Shown: one piece after another, positions 54,308 to 62,900 of the stretch
Layout: the number at the start of each line of letters is the position of its first letter
Position numbering within the stretch: position 1 is the first letter of the stretch
From: Candidatus Opimibacter skivensis
Lineage (GTDB): Bacteria > Bacteroidota > Bacteroidia > Chitinophagales > Saprospiraceae
Assembly (NCBI GenBank): GCA_016722045.1
Contig: JADKGY010000029.1
Span: 558,001 to 622,000 of the forward strand
Length of the DNA stretch: 64,000 nucleotides
Direction of reading: 5' to 3'
Notes under the pieces: generated by a model
What the model saw: only the letters and a program-made list of their open reading frames with translations
Database searches by the model: none
What the model was told of the DNA's origin: nothing
Made by a program: the position numbers and the translations under genes

Positions 54308-55144
54308 CTACTTTTTTATCCACACTTCGGCCAAACTGTCGTTATTTTTTACCGCTTTATCTATGACCACATGATCTGAAAGAACCTCTGCTTTCTCTTT
54401 CCTGACTACAATGGTGTGTTCATAATGGGCTGATGCCTTTAAATCCCTGGCGATAAGTGTCCATCCATCCTTCTTTAGCATCACCTCCCTTGTTCCAAGA
54501 TTTATCATAGGCTCAATAGCAATGACTAATCCTTCATGGAGAATGGATCCTCTTCCCCGTTTCCCATAGTTAGGTACTTCAGGCGGCTCGTGAAGTTTCT
54601 TACCTATTCCATGACCGACCATTTCTCTTATGACTCCATATCCGGATTCAGTTTCAGCATGATACTGGACGGCATATCCTATATCTCCAAGTCGGTTACC
54701 GGCAACGGCCTGACCAATAGCCAGATCGAGGCACTCCCGGGTTGTCACTAACAGCTTCAAGATTTCCGGACTTACTCCTCCAACTGCAAAAGTGAAGGCG
54801 GCATCTCCAAAATATCCGTTCTTTTTCACACCGCAATCAATGGATACTACGTCTCCTTCTCTGATCGGGGTGTTCCCCGGAATACCATGTACAATGACTT
54901 CATTGAGGGAAATACATAATGTCCCAGGAAAATCAAAAACAGTACCCGGATATCCTTTGAAAGCCGGTTCAGCATTATGATCTCTTATATATGTTTCTGC
55001 TAAATTGTCCAGTTCAATACCAGTCACTCCCGGTTTTAAATACTTTGCAACTTCAGCTATAGTTGATGTAACAAGAAGACAATTGTGCCTGATGATTTCA
55101 ATCTCCTCTTCTGATTTATATTGATATCGTGAACCGGACGTCAT
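54308..55144 (-). CDS. map: Methionine aminopeptidase, type I
   Basis: The 278-residue metal enzyme removes the first methionine from new proteins. The five metal ligands are visible: the two Asp in SIDCGVKKNGYFGDAAFTF, His in MVGHGIGKKLHEPP, Glu in AIEPMINLG and Glu in HYEHTIVV. It lacks the N-terminal zinc-finger linker of the eukaryotic type I enzyme. It is located between secY and infA, as usual in Bacteroidota. The C-terminus is about 15-20 residues longer than the E. coli enzyme. Confidence 0.97.
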   Translation of the reverse strand: MTSGSRYQYKSEEEIEIIRHNCLLVTSTIAEVAKYLKPGVTGIELDNLAETYIRDHNAEPAFKGYPGTVFDFPGTLCISLNEVIVHGIPGNTPIREGDVVSIDCGVKKNGYFGDAAFTFAVGGVSPEILKLLVTTRECLDLAIGQAVAGNRLGDIGYAVQYHAETESGYGVIREMVGHGIGKKLHEPPEVPNYGKRGRGSILHEGLVIAIEPMINLGTREVMLKKDGWTLIARDLKASAHYEHTIVVRKEKAEVLSDHVVIDKAVKNNDSLAEVWIKK

Positions 55145-55199
55145 TTACAAAAGCTCAAAAAGGAAATATGGAAGAATTGAAAAGTCATTGAACCTATAT

Positions 55200-56576
55200 T
55201 TACATATTGGCTCCAATCTGCATTCCGCTGCCACTACGGCCTTTGAGCTTTCCGGATTTAACCAATCCATCGTATTTTCTCATGAGGAGATGACTTTCAA
55301 CCTGAGCTAATGTATCTAGAACAACACCAACAAGAATAAGCAGTGATGTACCCCCAAAGAATACTGCAAAACCCTGGTTAATACCCGCTGCATGAGCAAG
55401 TTTTGGAAGAATGGTGATAACACCGAGGAAAAGGGCACCGGGCAATGTCACCCTTGTCGTAATCGTATCAATAAAATCCGCTGTATCCTTTCCAGGTTTA
55501 ATACCCGGAATGAAGGCGTTCTGACGTTTTAGATATTCTGAATATTGTTGAGGGTTAACAAGAAGGGCCGTATATACATACGTAAAAACAACAACCAGTA
55601 AAAATGACAATATGGCTGTAGCAGTTGAGAACGGATCATTAAGTGATCTTAAGAGTCCACCAGTCTGTGCGCCTGCATTATTGCCCATAAAATATTGAGC
55701 TACAGTCATCGGAAGAAACATAATGGCCTGAGCAAAAATGATGGGCATTACGCCTGCTGCATTTAATTTGAGTGGAATATAATCCCTGGCTCCGGACTGA
55801 GGAATATTAGCATTACCTCTGCCAACCATTCTTTTAGCAAATTGAATAGGGATGCGACGAACACCCTGAATCACCATAATGCACAGCATTGTTACAATAA
55901 AGAAGCCTGCCAATTCAAGGACAAAGGTTAACATACCACCTTGATTAAGCTGTGCCTGAAATTCAAAGATTATAGCCTGAGGTAACCTGGCAATAATACC
56001 TATCATGATGATCATGGAAATACCGTTCCCAATACCTTTATCTGTAATACGCTCACCCAACCACATCGCCAGGACAGTACCTGAAGATAAGATGATGATA
56101 CTTGAAAACCAGAATAAGGACACCGGAATATTCGGAGAAATCGCACCGATACTTTTAACGTAGGTGAGATAAGCACCTCCCTGCACGAGAGTGATGGCTA
56201 CAGTGAGCAATCTTGTCATCTGGTTTATTTTCTTTCGGCCAGACTCTCCTTCCTTTTGCTGTAAGCGTTGGAAATAAGGCACAGCGAAACCTAATAATTG
56301 GATGATAATTGATGCTGTGATGTAGGGCATAATACCCAAGGCAAAAATGGCAGCATTATTAAATGCTCCGCCCGTAAATATATTGATCAGTCCCAGCAGG
56401 TCATTGCTATGTGCTTTATTGCTGGCAAAGCTTGCTAAAACGGAAGGAACCACACCAGGCAATACGATTGTAGAACCTAAGCGGTAAACTCCAATCATGG
56501 CCAACGTATAAAGAATGCGATTACGCAAATCTTTAATCTTCCAGATGTGCTGTAATGTGGTAATAAAGTTCTTCAT
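55200..56576 (-). CDS. secY: Preprotein translocase channel subunit SecY
   Basis: The 458-residue protein forms the protein-conducting channel of the inner membrane and has ten predicted membrane segments. Landmarks are LRNRILYTLAMIGVYRLGS at the N-terminus, GIMPYITASIIIQLL in helix 2, WLGERITDKGIGNGISMII in helix 4, RRIPIQFAKRMVGRG and GIKPGKDTADFIDTI in the cytoplasmic loops, and ESHLLMRKYDGL near the end. It exports many of the envelope proteins encoded in this window. Confidence 0.98.
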   Translation of the reverse strand: MKNFITTLQHIWKIKDLRNRILYTLAMIGVYRLGSTIVLPGVVPSVLASFASNKAHSNDLLGLINIFTGGAFNNAAIFALGIMPYITASIIIQLLGFAVPYFQRLQQKEGESGRKKINQMTRLLTVAITLVQGGAYLTYVKSIGAISPNIPVSLFWFSSIIILSSGTVLAMWLGERITDKGIGNGISMIIMIGIIARLPQAIIFEFQAQLNQGGMLTFVLELAGFFIVTMLCIMVIQGVRRIPIQFAKRMVGRGNANIPQSGARDYIPLKLNAAGVMPIIFAQAIMFLPMTVAQYFMGNNAGAQTGGLLRSLNDPFSTATAILSFLLVVVFTYVYTALLVNPQQYSEYLKRQNAFIPGIKPGKDTADFIDTITTRVTLPGALFLGVITILPKLAHAAGINQGFAVFFGGTSLLILVGVVLDTLAQVESHLLMRKYDGLVKSGKLKGRSGSGMQIGANM

Positions 56577-56593
56577 TCGGCTATCCTATGAGC

Positions 56594-57040
56594 TTAAACT
56601 ATTGTGATACTTCCACCTGCTGCTTCAACGGCTTTGCGTGCAGCTTCACTAGTGGCATGTGCAGTCAAATTTACTTTTGCGTTGATCTCTCCCCGAGCCA
56701 GGACTTTTACCTTATCATTGCCTGATATCAGATTGTGTGTTTCAAGGGCTTCAAGAGTCCATTCATTTACCTTGAATTTATCAGTCATGGCCTGAAGCTG
56801 ATCCAGGTTGAGTGCGATAAATGTCTTTCGGTTAGGGTTTTTAAATCCTTTCTTAGGAAGTCGCATCTGAAGGGGCATCTGGCCACCTTCGTGTGCTCTC
56901 TTGGATTTATAACCTGACCTTGACTTGGCTCCTTTATGTCCCTTTGTGGACGTACCTCCGGTACCAGAGCCCTGGCCTCTGCCTTTTCGTTTATTATTTC
57001 TTACCGATCCTGTCGCCGGTGTTAGCTTATGGAGATCCAT
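56594..57040 (-). CDS. rplO: 50S ribosomal protein L15
   Basis: The 148-residue L15 has the Gly/Arg-rich N-terminal part (NKRKGRGQGSGTGGTSTKGHKGAKSRSGYKSK), GGQMPLQMRLPKKGF and the C-terminal KVNLTAHATSEAARKAVEAAGG domain. It lies directly between rpmD and secY in the standard spc order. Confidence 0.98.
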   Translation of the reverse strand: MDLHKLTPATGSVRNNKRKGRGQGSGTGGTSTKGHKGAKSRSGYKSKRAHEGGQMPLQMRLPKKGFKNPNRKTFIALNLDQLQAMTDKFKVNEWTLEALETHNLISGNDKVKVLARGEINAKVNLTAHATSEAARKAVEAAGGSITIV

Positions 57041-57059
57041 TGTGGCTATATATTAATGC

Positions 57060-57245
57060 TTAACCTTTAATATTTTCAATACTCAACATGTGAGCTACTT
57101 TATTGATCATGCCCTGAAGAGGAGCTGTAACCTCGATAACCTTTGATCTCCGGATTTTTCCCAATCCAAGTGCCTTTAAGGTATCTTTTTGAGATTGTGG
57201 CCTATCAATATGGCTTTTGATCTGCGTTATTTTTACTTTGGACAT
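57060..57245 (-). CDS. rpmD: 50S ribosomal protein L30
   Basis: The 61-residue protein is a typical bacterial L30 (KVKITQIKSHIDRPQSQKDTLKALGLGKI, then the RSKVIEV strand and GMINKVAHMLSIE). It lies 6 bases after rpsE and 19 bases before rplO. Confidence 0.97.
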   Translation of the reverse strand: MSKVKITQIKSHIDRPQSQKDTLKALGLGKIRRSKVIEVTAPLQGMINKVAHMLSIENIKG

Positions 57246-57251
57246 AGTCTG

Positions 57252-57797
57252 TTATTCTTTAACTGGTGATTGATCTTGTGCGTGATGACCAAATACAAGA
57301 TCAACACTTACTTTTCGGTCTTTGGCAACAGTCTGAGGGCTTCTCAACAGTGTCAGAGCATTGATAGTCGCTTTGACAACATTATGAGGATTAGAAGATC
57401 CCATAGATTTAGCCAATACATTGTGTACTCCGGCGCTTTCAAGGACGGCTCGCATTGCACCACCTGCTATGACACCGGTTCCGTCTGATGCTGGCTTGAT
57501 AAGCACCCTACCCGCACCGAATTTTCCGAGCTGAAGATGTGGGATAGTACCTTTGTGAATAGGAACTTTCACAAGGTTCTTCTTGGCATCATCAATAGCC
57601 TTAGCTATAGCTTCACTCACATCCCGTGCTTTCCCGAGACCCTGGCCGACAGTACCCTGGCCATCGCCTACTACGACAATTGCCGCAAAAGAAAATGTCC
57701 TACCCCCTTTTGTTACTTTGGCTACTCTATTGAGCGCTACAAGCTTATCCTTGAGTTCGGTTTCTGATGCTTTTACTCTGACAGATGTTTCTTTCAC
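57252..57797 (-). CDS. rpsE: 30S ribosomal protein S5
   Basis: The 181-residue S5 helps maintain translational accuracy. It has the double-stranded-RNA-binding-like domain (LKDKLVALNRVAKVTKGGRTFSF) and the C-terminal S5 domain with GVIAGGAMRAVLESAGVHNVLAKSMGSSNPHNVVKAT. The start codon is a GTG at 57795-57797. No in-frame ATG lies between it and the nearest upstream stop, so the GTG is required. Confidence 0.97.
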   Translation of the reverse strand: MKETSVRVKASETELKDKLVALNRVAKVTKGGRTFSFAAIVVVGDGQGTVGQGLGKARDVSEAIAKAIDDAKKNLVKVPIHKGTIPHLQLGKFGAGRVLIKPASDGTGVIAGGAMRAVLESAGVHNVLAKSMGSSNPHNVVKATINALTLLRSPQTVAKDRKVSVDLVFGHHAQDQSPVKE

Positions 57798-57821
57798 TTT
57801 AAGATATTGTTGATATACAAA

Positions 57822-58172
57822 TTAAAATTTAAGTCCGGCATTTCTTGCTCCTTCTGCTAAAGCTTTTACTCTGCCATGAAACAAATACCCTCCGCGGTCA
57901 AATACCACTTCAGATATATTCATTGCTTTTGCACGAGTTCCAATCAGCTCGCCAACTTTTGATGCTAATTCAGTCTTATTAGCACCTGCAACTGATTCAT
58001 CAGTTGAGGCCGCTGCTGCCAGCGTAGTACCATTGTTGTCATCGATCAACTGACAATAGATTTGCTTGTTGCTTCGATAGACGGAAAGACGTGGTCGTGC
58101 AGTAGTGCCTTCCATCTTTTTACGGATACGATAATGTATACGTTTACGCCTTGCTATTTTTGTTAGTGCCAT
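57822..58172 (-). CDS. rplR: 50S ribosomal protein L18
   Basis: The 116-residue protein binds 5S rRNA. It shows RIHYRIRKKMEGTTARPRLSVYRSNKQIYCQLIDD and the C-terminal VVFDRGGYLFHGRVKALAEGARNAGLKF signature. It lies 22 bases after rplF and 24 bases before rpsE. Confidence 0.98.
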   Translation of the reverse strand: MALTKIARRKRIHYRIRKKMEGTTARPRLSVYRSNKQIYCQLIDDNNGTTLAAAASTDESVAGANKTELASKVGELIGTRAKAMNISEVVFDRGGYLFHGRVKALAEGARNAGLKF

Positions 58173-58194
58173 AATTGGAGCGTTTTAGCCCTTG

Positions 58195-58752
58195 TTATTT
58201 TTTACCAGATGTTTTACCGGCTTTTCTTCTCAATATCTCATCAGAATATTTAATACCCTTTCCTTTATATGGTTCAGGTTTTCTGAAGGCTCTGATTTTT
58301 GCTGCTACCTGCCCCAACAATTGTTTATCGTTGGAAGTAAGGATAATAGCGGGATTAGATCCCTTTTCAGTTTTGGTAGCTACTTTAACCTCATCCGGTA
58401 CATAGAAATAAATCGGGTGAGAATAGCCAATGATAATTTCAAGCAGGTTTCCTGTATTCGTGACCCTGTAACCAACCCCGACCAATTCCAATGTCCGGGT
58501 GAATCCTTCAGTGACACCTACGATCATATTATTGACAAGTGCCCTTGAGAGTCCATGCAGCGCTTTATGCCTGTTTTGGTCTGTGGGACGGGCAAAAGTC
58601 ATCTCACCATCCGACAGCTTAATCGTGATGTCCGGATCTATTTGCTCATGCAATGAGCCTTTGGGTCCTTTGACAGTCACCAGATTGCCTTTAGTGAAAC
58701 TGATGTCCACTCCTTTGGGCATGTTGATTGGTAAATTACCTACTCGAGACAC
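58195..58752 (-). CDS. rplF: 50S ribosomal protein L6
   Basis: The 185-residue L6 lies near the factor-binding site of the 50S subunit. It has two related domains, starting SRVGNLPINMPKGVDISF, and the C-terminal signature PEPYKGKGIKYSDEILRRKAGKTSGKK. Length is slightly above the usual 175-180. Confidence 0.98.
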   Translation of the reverse strand: MSRVGNLPINMPKGVDISFTKGNLVTVKGPKGSLHEQIDPDITIKLSDGEMTFARPTDQNRHKALHGLSRALVNNMIVGVTEGFTRTLELVGVGYRVTNTGNLLEIIIGYSHPIYFYVPDEVKVATKTEKGSNPAIILTSNDKQLLGQVAAKIRAFRKPEPYKGKGIKYSDEILRRKAGKTSGKK

Positions 58753-58797
58753 GATATTCTGATTTTAATAATTAATTTCTTTTTTTTCAATAGCTCA

Positions 58798-59199
58798 TTA
58801 ATACACGTAACAAAGACACTCTCCTCCAAGCTTTTGCTTACGAGCTTCTTTATCTGTCATTAATCCATGAGATGTAGAAATGATCGCTACACCCAATCCA
58901 TTGATAATTCTTGGCAAATCCTCCGAAGAAGAGAATCTTCTTAATCCCGGTCTGCTCAATCTCCCCAACTCTCTGATCACAGGTTCTTTGGTTTCAGGAT
59001 TATACTTAATCGCAATATTGATAACAGCATTTTTGCCTTCACCATCAAAGGTATATTTCAATATATAACCTTGCTCGTAAAGAATCTCTGTTATCTTTTG
59101 TTTAAGCTTTGAGTTCGGTATACTCACTACCCGATGCCTAGCTTGTTGGGCATTGCGGATACGTGTGAGATAGTCTGCTATTGGATCTGTGATTGCCAT
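58798..59199 (-). CDS. rpsH: 30S ribosomal protein S8
   Basis: The 133-residue S8 binds helix 21 of 16S rRNA. It has the N-terminal ITDPIADYLTRIRNAQQARHRVV and the C-terminal GVAIISTSHGLMTDKEARKQKLGGECLCYVY signature. In other bacteria S8 represses the spc operon by binding its mRNA near rplE; no such site was identified here. Confidence 0.98.
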   Translation of the reverse strand: MAITDPIADYLTRIRNAQQARHRVVSIPNSKLKQKITEILYEQGYILKYTFDGEGKNAVINIAIKYNPETKEPVIRELGRLSRPGLRRFSSSEDLPRIINGLGVAIISTSHGLMTDKEARKQKLGGECLCYVY

Positions 59200-59242
59200 G
59201 AATGATTCAATAAAATGATTTTAGATTCTATTCTTTTTTCTA

Positions 59243-59512
59243 TTACCAGCTTGCTTTAGTGACGCCTGGAATTTTACCGTTAAGTGCCATATCCCTGAAC
59301 ATGTTTCTGCAAAGACCAAATCTCCTCATATAACCTTTTGGACGACCTGATAATTTACATCTGTTGTGCAAGCGCTTTTTGGAAGAATTACGGGGAAGTT
59401 TATCAAGTTCATCCCACTTTCCTTCTTCTTTTAATTGCTTACGCAAGGTGGCATATTTTGCTACCAACCGTGCTCTTTTATCTTCTCTTGCTATAAGTGA
59501 CTTCCTGGCCAT
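59243..59512 (-). CDS. rpsN: 30S ribosomal protein S14
   Basis: The 89-residue protein is the longer, zinc-free form of S14. It has LIAREDKRARLVAKYATLRKQLK and the conserved C-terminal CKLSGRPKGYMRRFGLCRNMFRDMALNGKIPGVTKASW. The CxxC zinc motif of the short form is missing. It lies 12 bases after rplE. Confidence 0.98.
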   Translation of the reverse strand: MARKSLIAREDKRARLVAKYATLRKQLKEEGKWDELDKLPRNSSKKRLHNRCKLSGRPKGYMRRFGLCRNMFRDMALNGKIPGVTKASW

Positions 59513-59524
59513 AGTGGTGGCTGA

Positions 59525-60085
59525 TTAGTTTTTTTGATTTTTAAATGGCATACCCATTTCCTTCAAAAGGGCATACGCTTCTGCATCGGTGCGGGCAGTG
59601 GTCACAAACGTGATGTCCATACCATTTATCTTCGTGATTTTGTCAAGATCTATTTCCGGAAAGATGATTTGCTCTGTGACGCCAAGAGAATAATTTCCTC
59701 TTCCGTCAAAACTTTTATCATTGATTCCCTGGAAGTCACGCACACGTGGCAAAGTGACCGTAACAAAACGATCAAGAAATTCAAACATTCTTTCCTTTCG
59801 CAATGTAACGCGAACTCCGATAGGCATACCTTCTCTGAGCTTGAAATTCGAAATCGATGTTTTTGCGATCGTAGCTACAGCTTTTTGTCCTGCGATCGTC
59901 GTTAACTCTGCCTGGTATACATCCACAAGTTTTTTGTCCTGTGTTGCCTGTCCGATTCCCTGGTTAATACAAATTTTGACCAAACGGGGAATCTGCATTT
60001 TAGATGAATAGCCGAACTGCTCCATTAACTTGGGGGCAACGACTTCATCATAATATTGTTTTAATCTAGGTGTATAGCTCATCAC
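59525..60085 (-). CDS. rplE: 50S ribosomal protein L5
   Basis: The 186-residue L5 binds 5S rRNA and contacts P-site tRNA. It has PRLVKICINQGIGQATQDKK, the AKTSISNFKLREGMPIGVRVTLRKERMFEFLDRFVTVTLPRVRDFQG core and the C-terminal EALALL-type helix (DAEAYALLKEMGMPF). Its start overlaps the rplX stop by 4 bases (ATGA). Confidence 0.98.
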   Translation of the reverse strand: MMSYTPRLKQYYDEVVAPKLMEQFGYSSKMQIPRLVKICINQGIGQATQDKKLVDVYQAELTTIAGQKAVATIAKTSISNFKLREGMPIGVRVTLRKERMFEFLDRFVTVTLPRVRDFQGINDKSFDGRGNYSLGVTEQIIFPEIDLDKITKINGMDITFVTTARTDAEAYALLKEMGMPFKNQKN

Positions 60086-60429
60086 TTAATGATTTCTCCA
60101 GATTTTTTTGAATAACGTACATTTTTTCCATCGACAACCTTGCGCCCTATTCTTGTAGGCTCACCGGATTTCGGATCGATCAGCATTACATTTGAAACAT
60201 GGATTCCTGCAGGTATTTCAACAATACCTCCTGGTGTCGTTTGTGTGGGTTTCCTATGCTTTTTTACAATGTTCACTTCCTCTACGATCACACGATGCTT
60301 GTCAAGAACTACCTCCATGACATTTCCTTTCTTACCCTTATCGGCTCCGGATATCACCATTACCATATCCCCTTTCCTGATGGTGGGTTTAGCTACAGGT
60401 GATAATCTATTTTTATTTTTTGTGCTCAT
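60082..60429 (-). CDS. rplX: 50S ribosomal protein L24
   Basis: The 115-residue assembly initiator has the KOW motif (IRKGDMVMVISGADKGKKGNVMEV) and the segment VNIVKKHRKPTQTTPGGIVEIPAGIHVSNVMLIDP. Length is normal. It lies 30 bases after rplN and overlaps rplE. Confidence 0.98.
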   Translation of the reverse strand: MSTKNKNRLSPVAKPTIRKGDMVMVISGADKGKKGNVMEVVLDKHRVIVEEVNIVKKHRKPTQTTPGGIVEIPAGIHVSNVMLIDPKSGEPTRIGRKVVDGKNVRYSKKSGEIIK

Positions 60430-60459
60430 GACTATTCATTAATTATGATATCCACTAAA

Positions 60460-60825
60460 TCAAAGTACTTCAGGTGCTAATGATACGATTCTCATATAAT
60501 CACGCTCTCTCAACTCTCTAGCTACCGGGCCGAAAATACGGGTGCCACGAGGCTCATCAGCTGCATTCAACAGGACTACCGCATTGTCATCGAACCGGAT
60601 ATAAGAACCATCCTTACGCCGGATTTCTTTTTTTGTCCGAACAACGACTGCTTTTGAAACCAGTCCTTTTTTCAAGCCTCCGGGAGCAGCATCTTTAACA
60701 GAAACCACTATCTTATCTCCCACTGATGCATATCTCCTACCTGAGCCACCTAACACGCGAATGCAGAGTACTTCTTTAGCACCGCTATTGTCAGCTACAT
60801 TTAGTCTTGATTCCTGTTGTATCAT
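60460..60825 (-). CDS. rplN: 50S ribosomal protein L14
   Basis: The 121-residue L14 forms part of the subunit interface. It begins MIQQESRLNVADNSGAKEVLCIRVLGGSGRRYA and has the FDDNAVVLLNAADEPRGTRIFGPVARELRERDYMRIVSLAPEVL signature. It lies between rpsQ and rplX. Confidence 0.98.
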   Translation of the reverse strand: MIQQESRLNVADNSGAKEVLCIRVLGGSGRRYASVGDKIVVSVKDAAPGGLKKGLVSKAVVVRTKKEIRRKDGSYIRFDDNAVVLLNAADEPRGTRIFGPVARELRERDYMRIVSLAPEVL

Positions 60826-60861
60826 ATTATTTTCAATTCACTTTTGTGAAAGCTCAATTAA

Positions 60862-61125
60862 TTACTTCGCTTTTTCAATGATATCCACCAGGCGCCATCT
60901 TTTGAGGGCACTTAATGGTCTGGATTCAACGATTCTCACGAGGTCACCAACACCGCATGTATTAGCTTCATCGTGCGCCATGAATTTCTTGTTGCGCTTT
61001 ACAAATTTCCCATAAATCGGGTGTCTTAGTTTGCGCTCTACCATAACCGTGATGGTCTTGTCATTTTTGTTGCTAGTGACAACACCAACCCGTTGTTTTT
61101 TTAACTTTATTTCGTTTGCTACCAT
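60862..61125 (-). CDS. rpsQ: 30S ribosomal protein S17
   Basis: The 87-residue OB-fold protein binds the 5' domain of 16S rRNA. It has KKQRVGVVTSNKNDKTITVMVERKLRHPIYGKFVKRNKKFMAHDEANTCGVGDLVRI, all typical of S17. It lies 7 bases after rpmC. Confidence 0.98.
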   Translation of the reverse strand: MVANEIKLKKQRVGVVTSNKNDKTITVMVERKLRHPIYGKFVKRNKKFMAHDEANTCGVGDLVRIVESRPLSALKRWRLVDIIEKAK

Positions 61126-61132
61126 GACCTCA

Positions 61133-61393
61133 TTAAGCTTTTTTGCGACGTGATCTGATTCGTGATCTTTTTGCCGTTTGTTCAGGTGACATTGTAGTCA
61201 TTTCCCTTCTACGCATCTCTGTCTGGATACGGGCAATATCTCTTCTGGTACTTCTTAAGGTGACCGGGTTATCCAAACCTTTAATGGTATGATCAAACCT
61301 GAGTTTATGATACTGTCCGTTCATCTGAGTCAACTCAGCCTTCAGGTCAGTATCTGACATTTCACCTAATTCTATAAATTTCTTTGTTGCCAT
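61133..61393 (-). CDS. rpmC: 50S ribosomal protein L29
   Basis: The 86-residue protein has the L29 two-helix core (IELGEMSDTDLKAELTQMNGQYHKLRFDHTIKGLDNPVTLRSTRRDIARIQTEMRRRE, residues 7-65) and an extra basic C-terminus of about 20 residues (PEQTAKRSRIRSRRKKA). L29 sits near the exit tunnel. It is longer than the usual 62-70 residues because of that tail. Confidence 0.96.
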   Translation of the reverse strand: MATKKFIELGEMSDTDLKAELTQMNGQYHKLRFDHTIKGLDNPVTLRSTRRDIARIQTEMRRREMTTMSPEQTAKRSRIRSRRKKA

Positions 61394-61405
61394 TGTTGAT
61401 TCAGA

Positions 61406-61828
61406 TTATGATTCTGTATAATCATGTCTTACGACAGTTCTTGTTTTAACAGGTAATTTCTGTGCTGCGAGTTGGAGTGCTTCAAAAGCTACAGCTTGAG
61501 ACACACCTTCCAATTCAAACATGATGCGACCTGGCTGAACTAAAGCCACCCAATGATCATGAGCACCTTTTCCTTTACCCATCCGCACTTCCTGGGGCTT
61601 TTTAGTCACCGGCTTATCAGGGAATATCCTGATCCATACAGCGCCTTCTCTTTTCATATGCCTTGTCATCGCAATACGGGCAGATTCGATCTGCCTGCTT
61701 GTGATCCTTGCATTTTCAAGAGATTTCAGCGCAAAGCTGCCAAAAGCGATATCGCTTCCTTTCCAGGCGATGCCTCTGTTTTTTCCCTTTTGTTGCTTAC
61801 GGTATTTTGTCCGTTTTGGCTGTAACAT
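61406..61828 (-). CDS. rplP: 50S ribosomal protein L16
   Basis: The 140-residue L16 contacts A-site tRNA. It has MLQPKRTKYRKQQKGKNRGIAWKG at the N-terminus and the VWIRIFPDKPVTKKPQEVRMGKGKGAHDHWVALVQPGRIMFELEGVS core with the typical MGKGKG motif. It lies 85 bases after rpsC. Confidence 0.98.
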   Translation of the reverse strand: MLQPKRTKYRKQQKGKNRGIAWKGSDIAFGSFALKSLENARITSRQIESARIAMTRHMKREGAVWIRIFPDKPVTKKPQEVRMGKGKGAHDHWVALVQPGRIMFELEGVSQAVAFEALQLAAQKLPVKTRTVVRHDYTES

Positions 61829-61913
61829 GCTGTTATTTATTAACCAATTATTTTAGCTTTTTTTGAAAAAAGTGCGGCAAAGGTACGCTTTTCCCACTTC
61901 CTTCAGTTGATAT

Positions 61914-62855
61914 TTACTTCGGTTTTCTGCTGCCTCCACCGCCAGCTCCTCCGCCTGGGCGATTTCCACCACCAGGTCTGCTGCCTCCACCTGGCCTTCC
62001 TCCACCTGGCCCACCTGAGCGACCACGGTCTCTTCCACCACCTCCACCTCCGGCACCGCGCTCGTTACGTCCTCCTCCGGCAGCCCTGTCACCAGGTGCA
62101 CCACCTCTTCCACCTCTTTCGCGGAAATCTCCGCCTCCTTCGTTACGTCCATAACCGGCTCCACGTTCATTTCCTCCGCGACGATTGCGAGTTCCTTGTT
62201 CACCTCCCGCATTCAAGGTCAATTCTCTCTTACCATATACTTCACCTTTGCAAATCCAACACTTGATCCCAATCTTTCCAAAGACTGTCTGTGCTTCTTT
62301 GATCGAGTAGTCGATATCTGCTCTGAATGTATGTAGAGGAGTTCTTCCGTCTTTGTATTCTTCAGACCGCGCCATTTCAGCTCCATTCAACCTGCCACTG
62401 ATCCTCACTTTGATCCCTTCAGCACCTGATCTCATTGTTGACTGGATCGCCATTTTAATCGCGCGTCGGTAATTGATTCTAGCCTCGATTTGTTTTGCAA
62501 TTGACTCTGCAACAATATTGGCATCCAATTCAGGCTTACGGATTTCCATGATGTTGATCTGGACATCCATCTTTGTCAGCTTCTTGAGCTCTTCCCGGAT
62601 GCGATCTACTTCCTGACCCCCTTTACCGATGATGATACCCGGCCTGGAAGTCTGGATAGTGACGGTCACACGTTTTAGTGTGCGTTCGATCACCATGTGA
62701 GCGACCCCGCCTTTTTCGATCCTTGCCTGGAGATATATCCGGATTTTTTCATCCTGGATGACTTTCTCAGCCATATCACGGCCTCCATACCAATTAGACT
62801 CCCATCCGCGGATGATACCAAGTCTATTGCCTATAGGATTACATTTTTGACCCAT
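61914..62855 (-). CDS. rpsC: 30S ribosomal protein S3 with long Gly/Arg-rich C-terminal extension
   Basis: Residues 1-216 are a complete S3: MGQKCNPIGNRLGIIRGWESNWYGG, the type II KH domain with GIIIGKGGQEVDRIREEL (74-90), and the C-terminal domain with ARSEEYKDGRTPLHTFRADIDY and IKCWICKGEVYGKR. Residues 217-313 form a 97-residue tail built almost only of Gly, Arg, Asn, Pro, Asp and Glu, with many GGG, RGG and RPGG runs, ending RKPK. Most S3 proteins stop near 210-250. The tail uses ordinary codons and is in frame with no sign of frameshift, so it looks genuine. S3 lies at the mRNA entry channel, so such a tail could contact mRNA, but this is inferred. Confidence 0.97.
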   Translation of the reverse strand: MGQKCNPIGNRLGIIRGWESNWYGGRDMAEKVIQDEKIRIYLQARIEKGGVAHMVIERTLKRVTVTIQTSRPGIIIGKGGQEVDRIREELKKLTKMDVQINIMEIRKPELDANIVAESIAKQIEARINYRRAIKMAIQSTMRSGAEGIKVRISGRLNGAEMARSEEYKDGRTPLHTFRADIDYSIKEAQTVFGKIGIKCWICKGEVYGKRELTLNAGGEQGTRNRRGGNERGAGYGRNEGGGDFRERGGRGGAPGDRAAGGGRNERGAGGGGGGRDRGRSGGPGGGRPGGGSRPGGGNRPGGGAGGGGSRKPK

Positions 62856-62900
62856 TAGAATCTCAGATTATTAATCAATTGATTATTCATTTATTCGTTA

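Noticed and set aside
61853..62212. 119-residue leftward frame rich in Glu and Val overlapping the end of rpsC
   Set aside because: It is a shifted reading of the S3 Gly/Arg tail. The S3 frame continues without a break and explains the base composition.
61907..62266. 119-residue rightward frame rich in His and Leu opposite rpsC
   Set aside because: It is the antisense reading of the same repetitive S3 tail, with no domain and no promoter.
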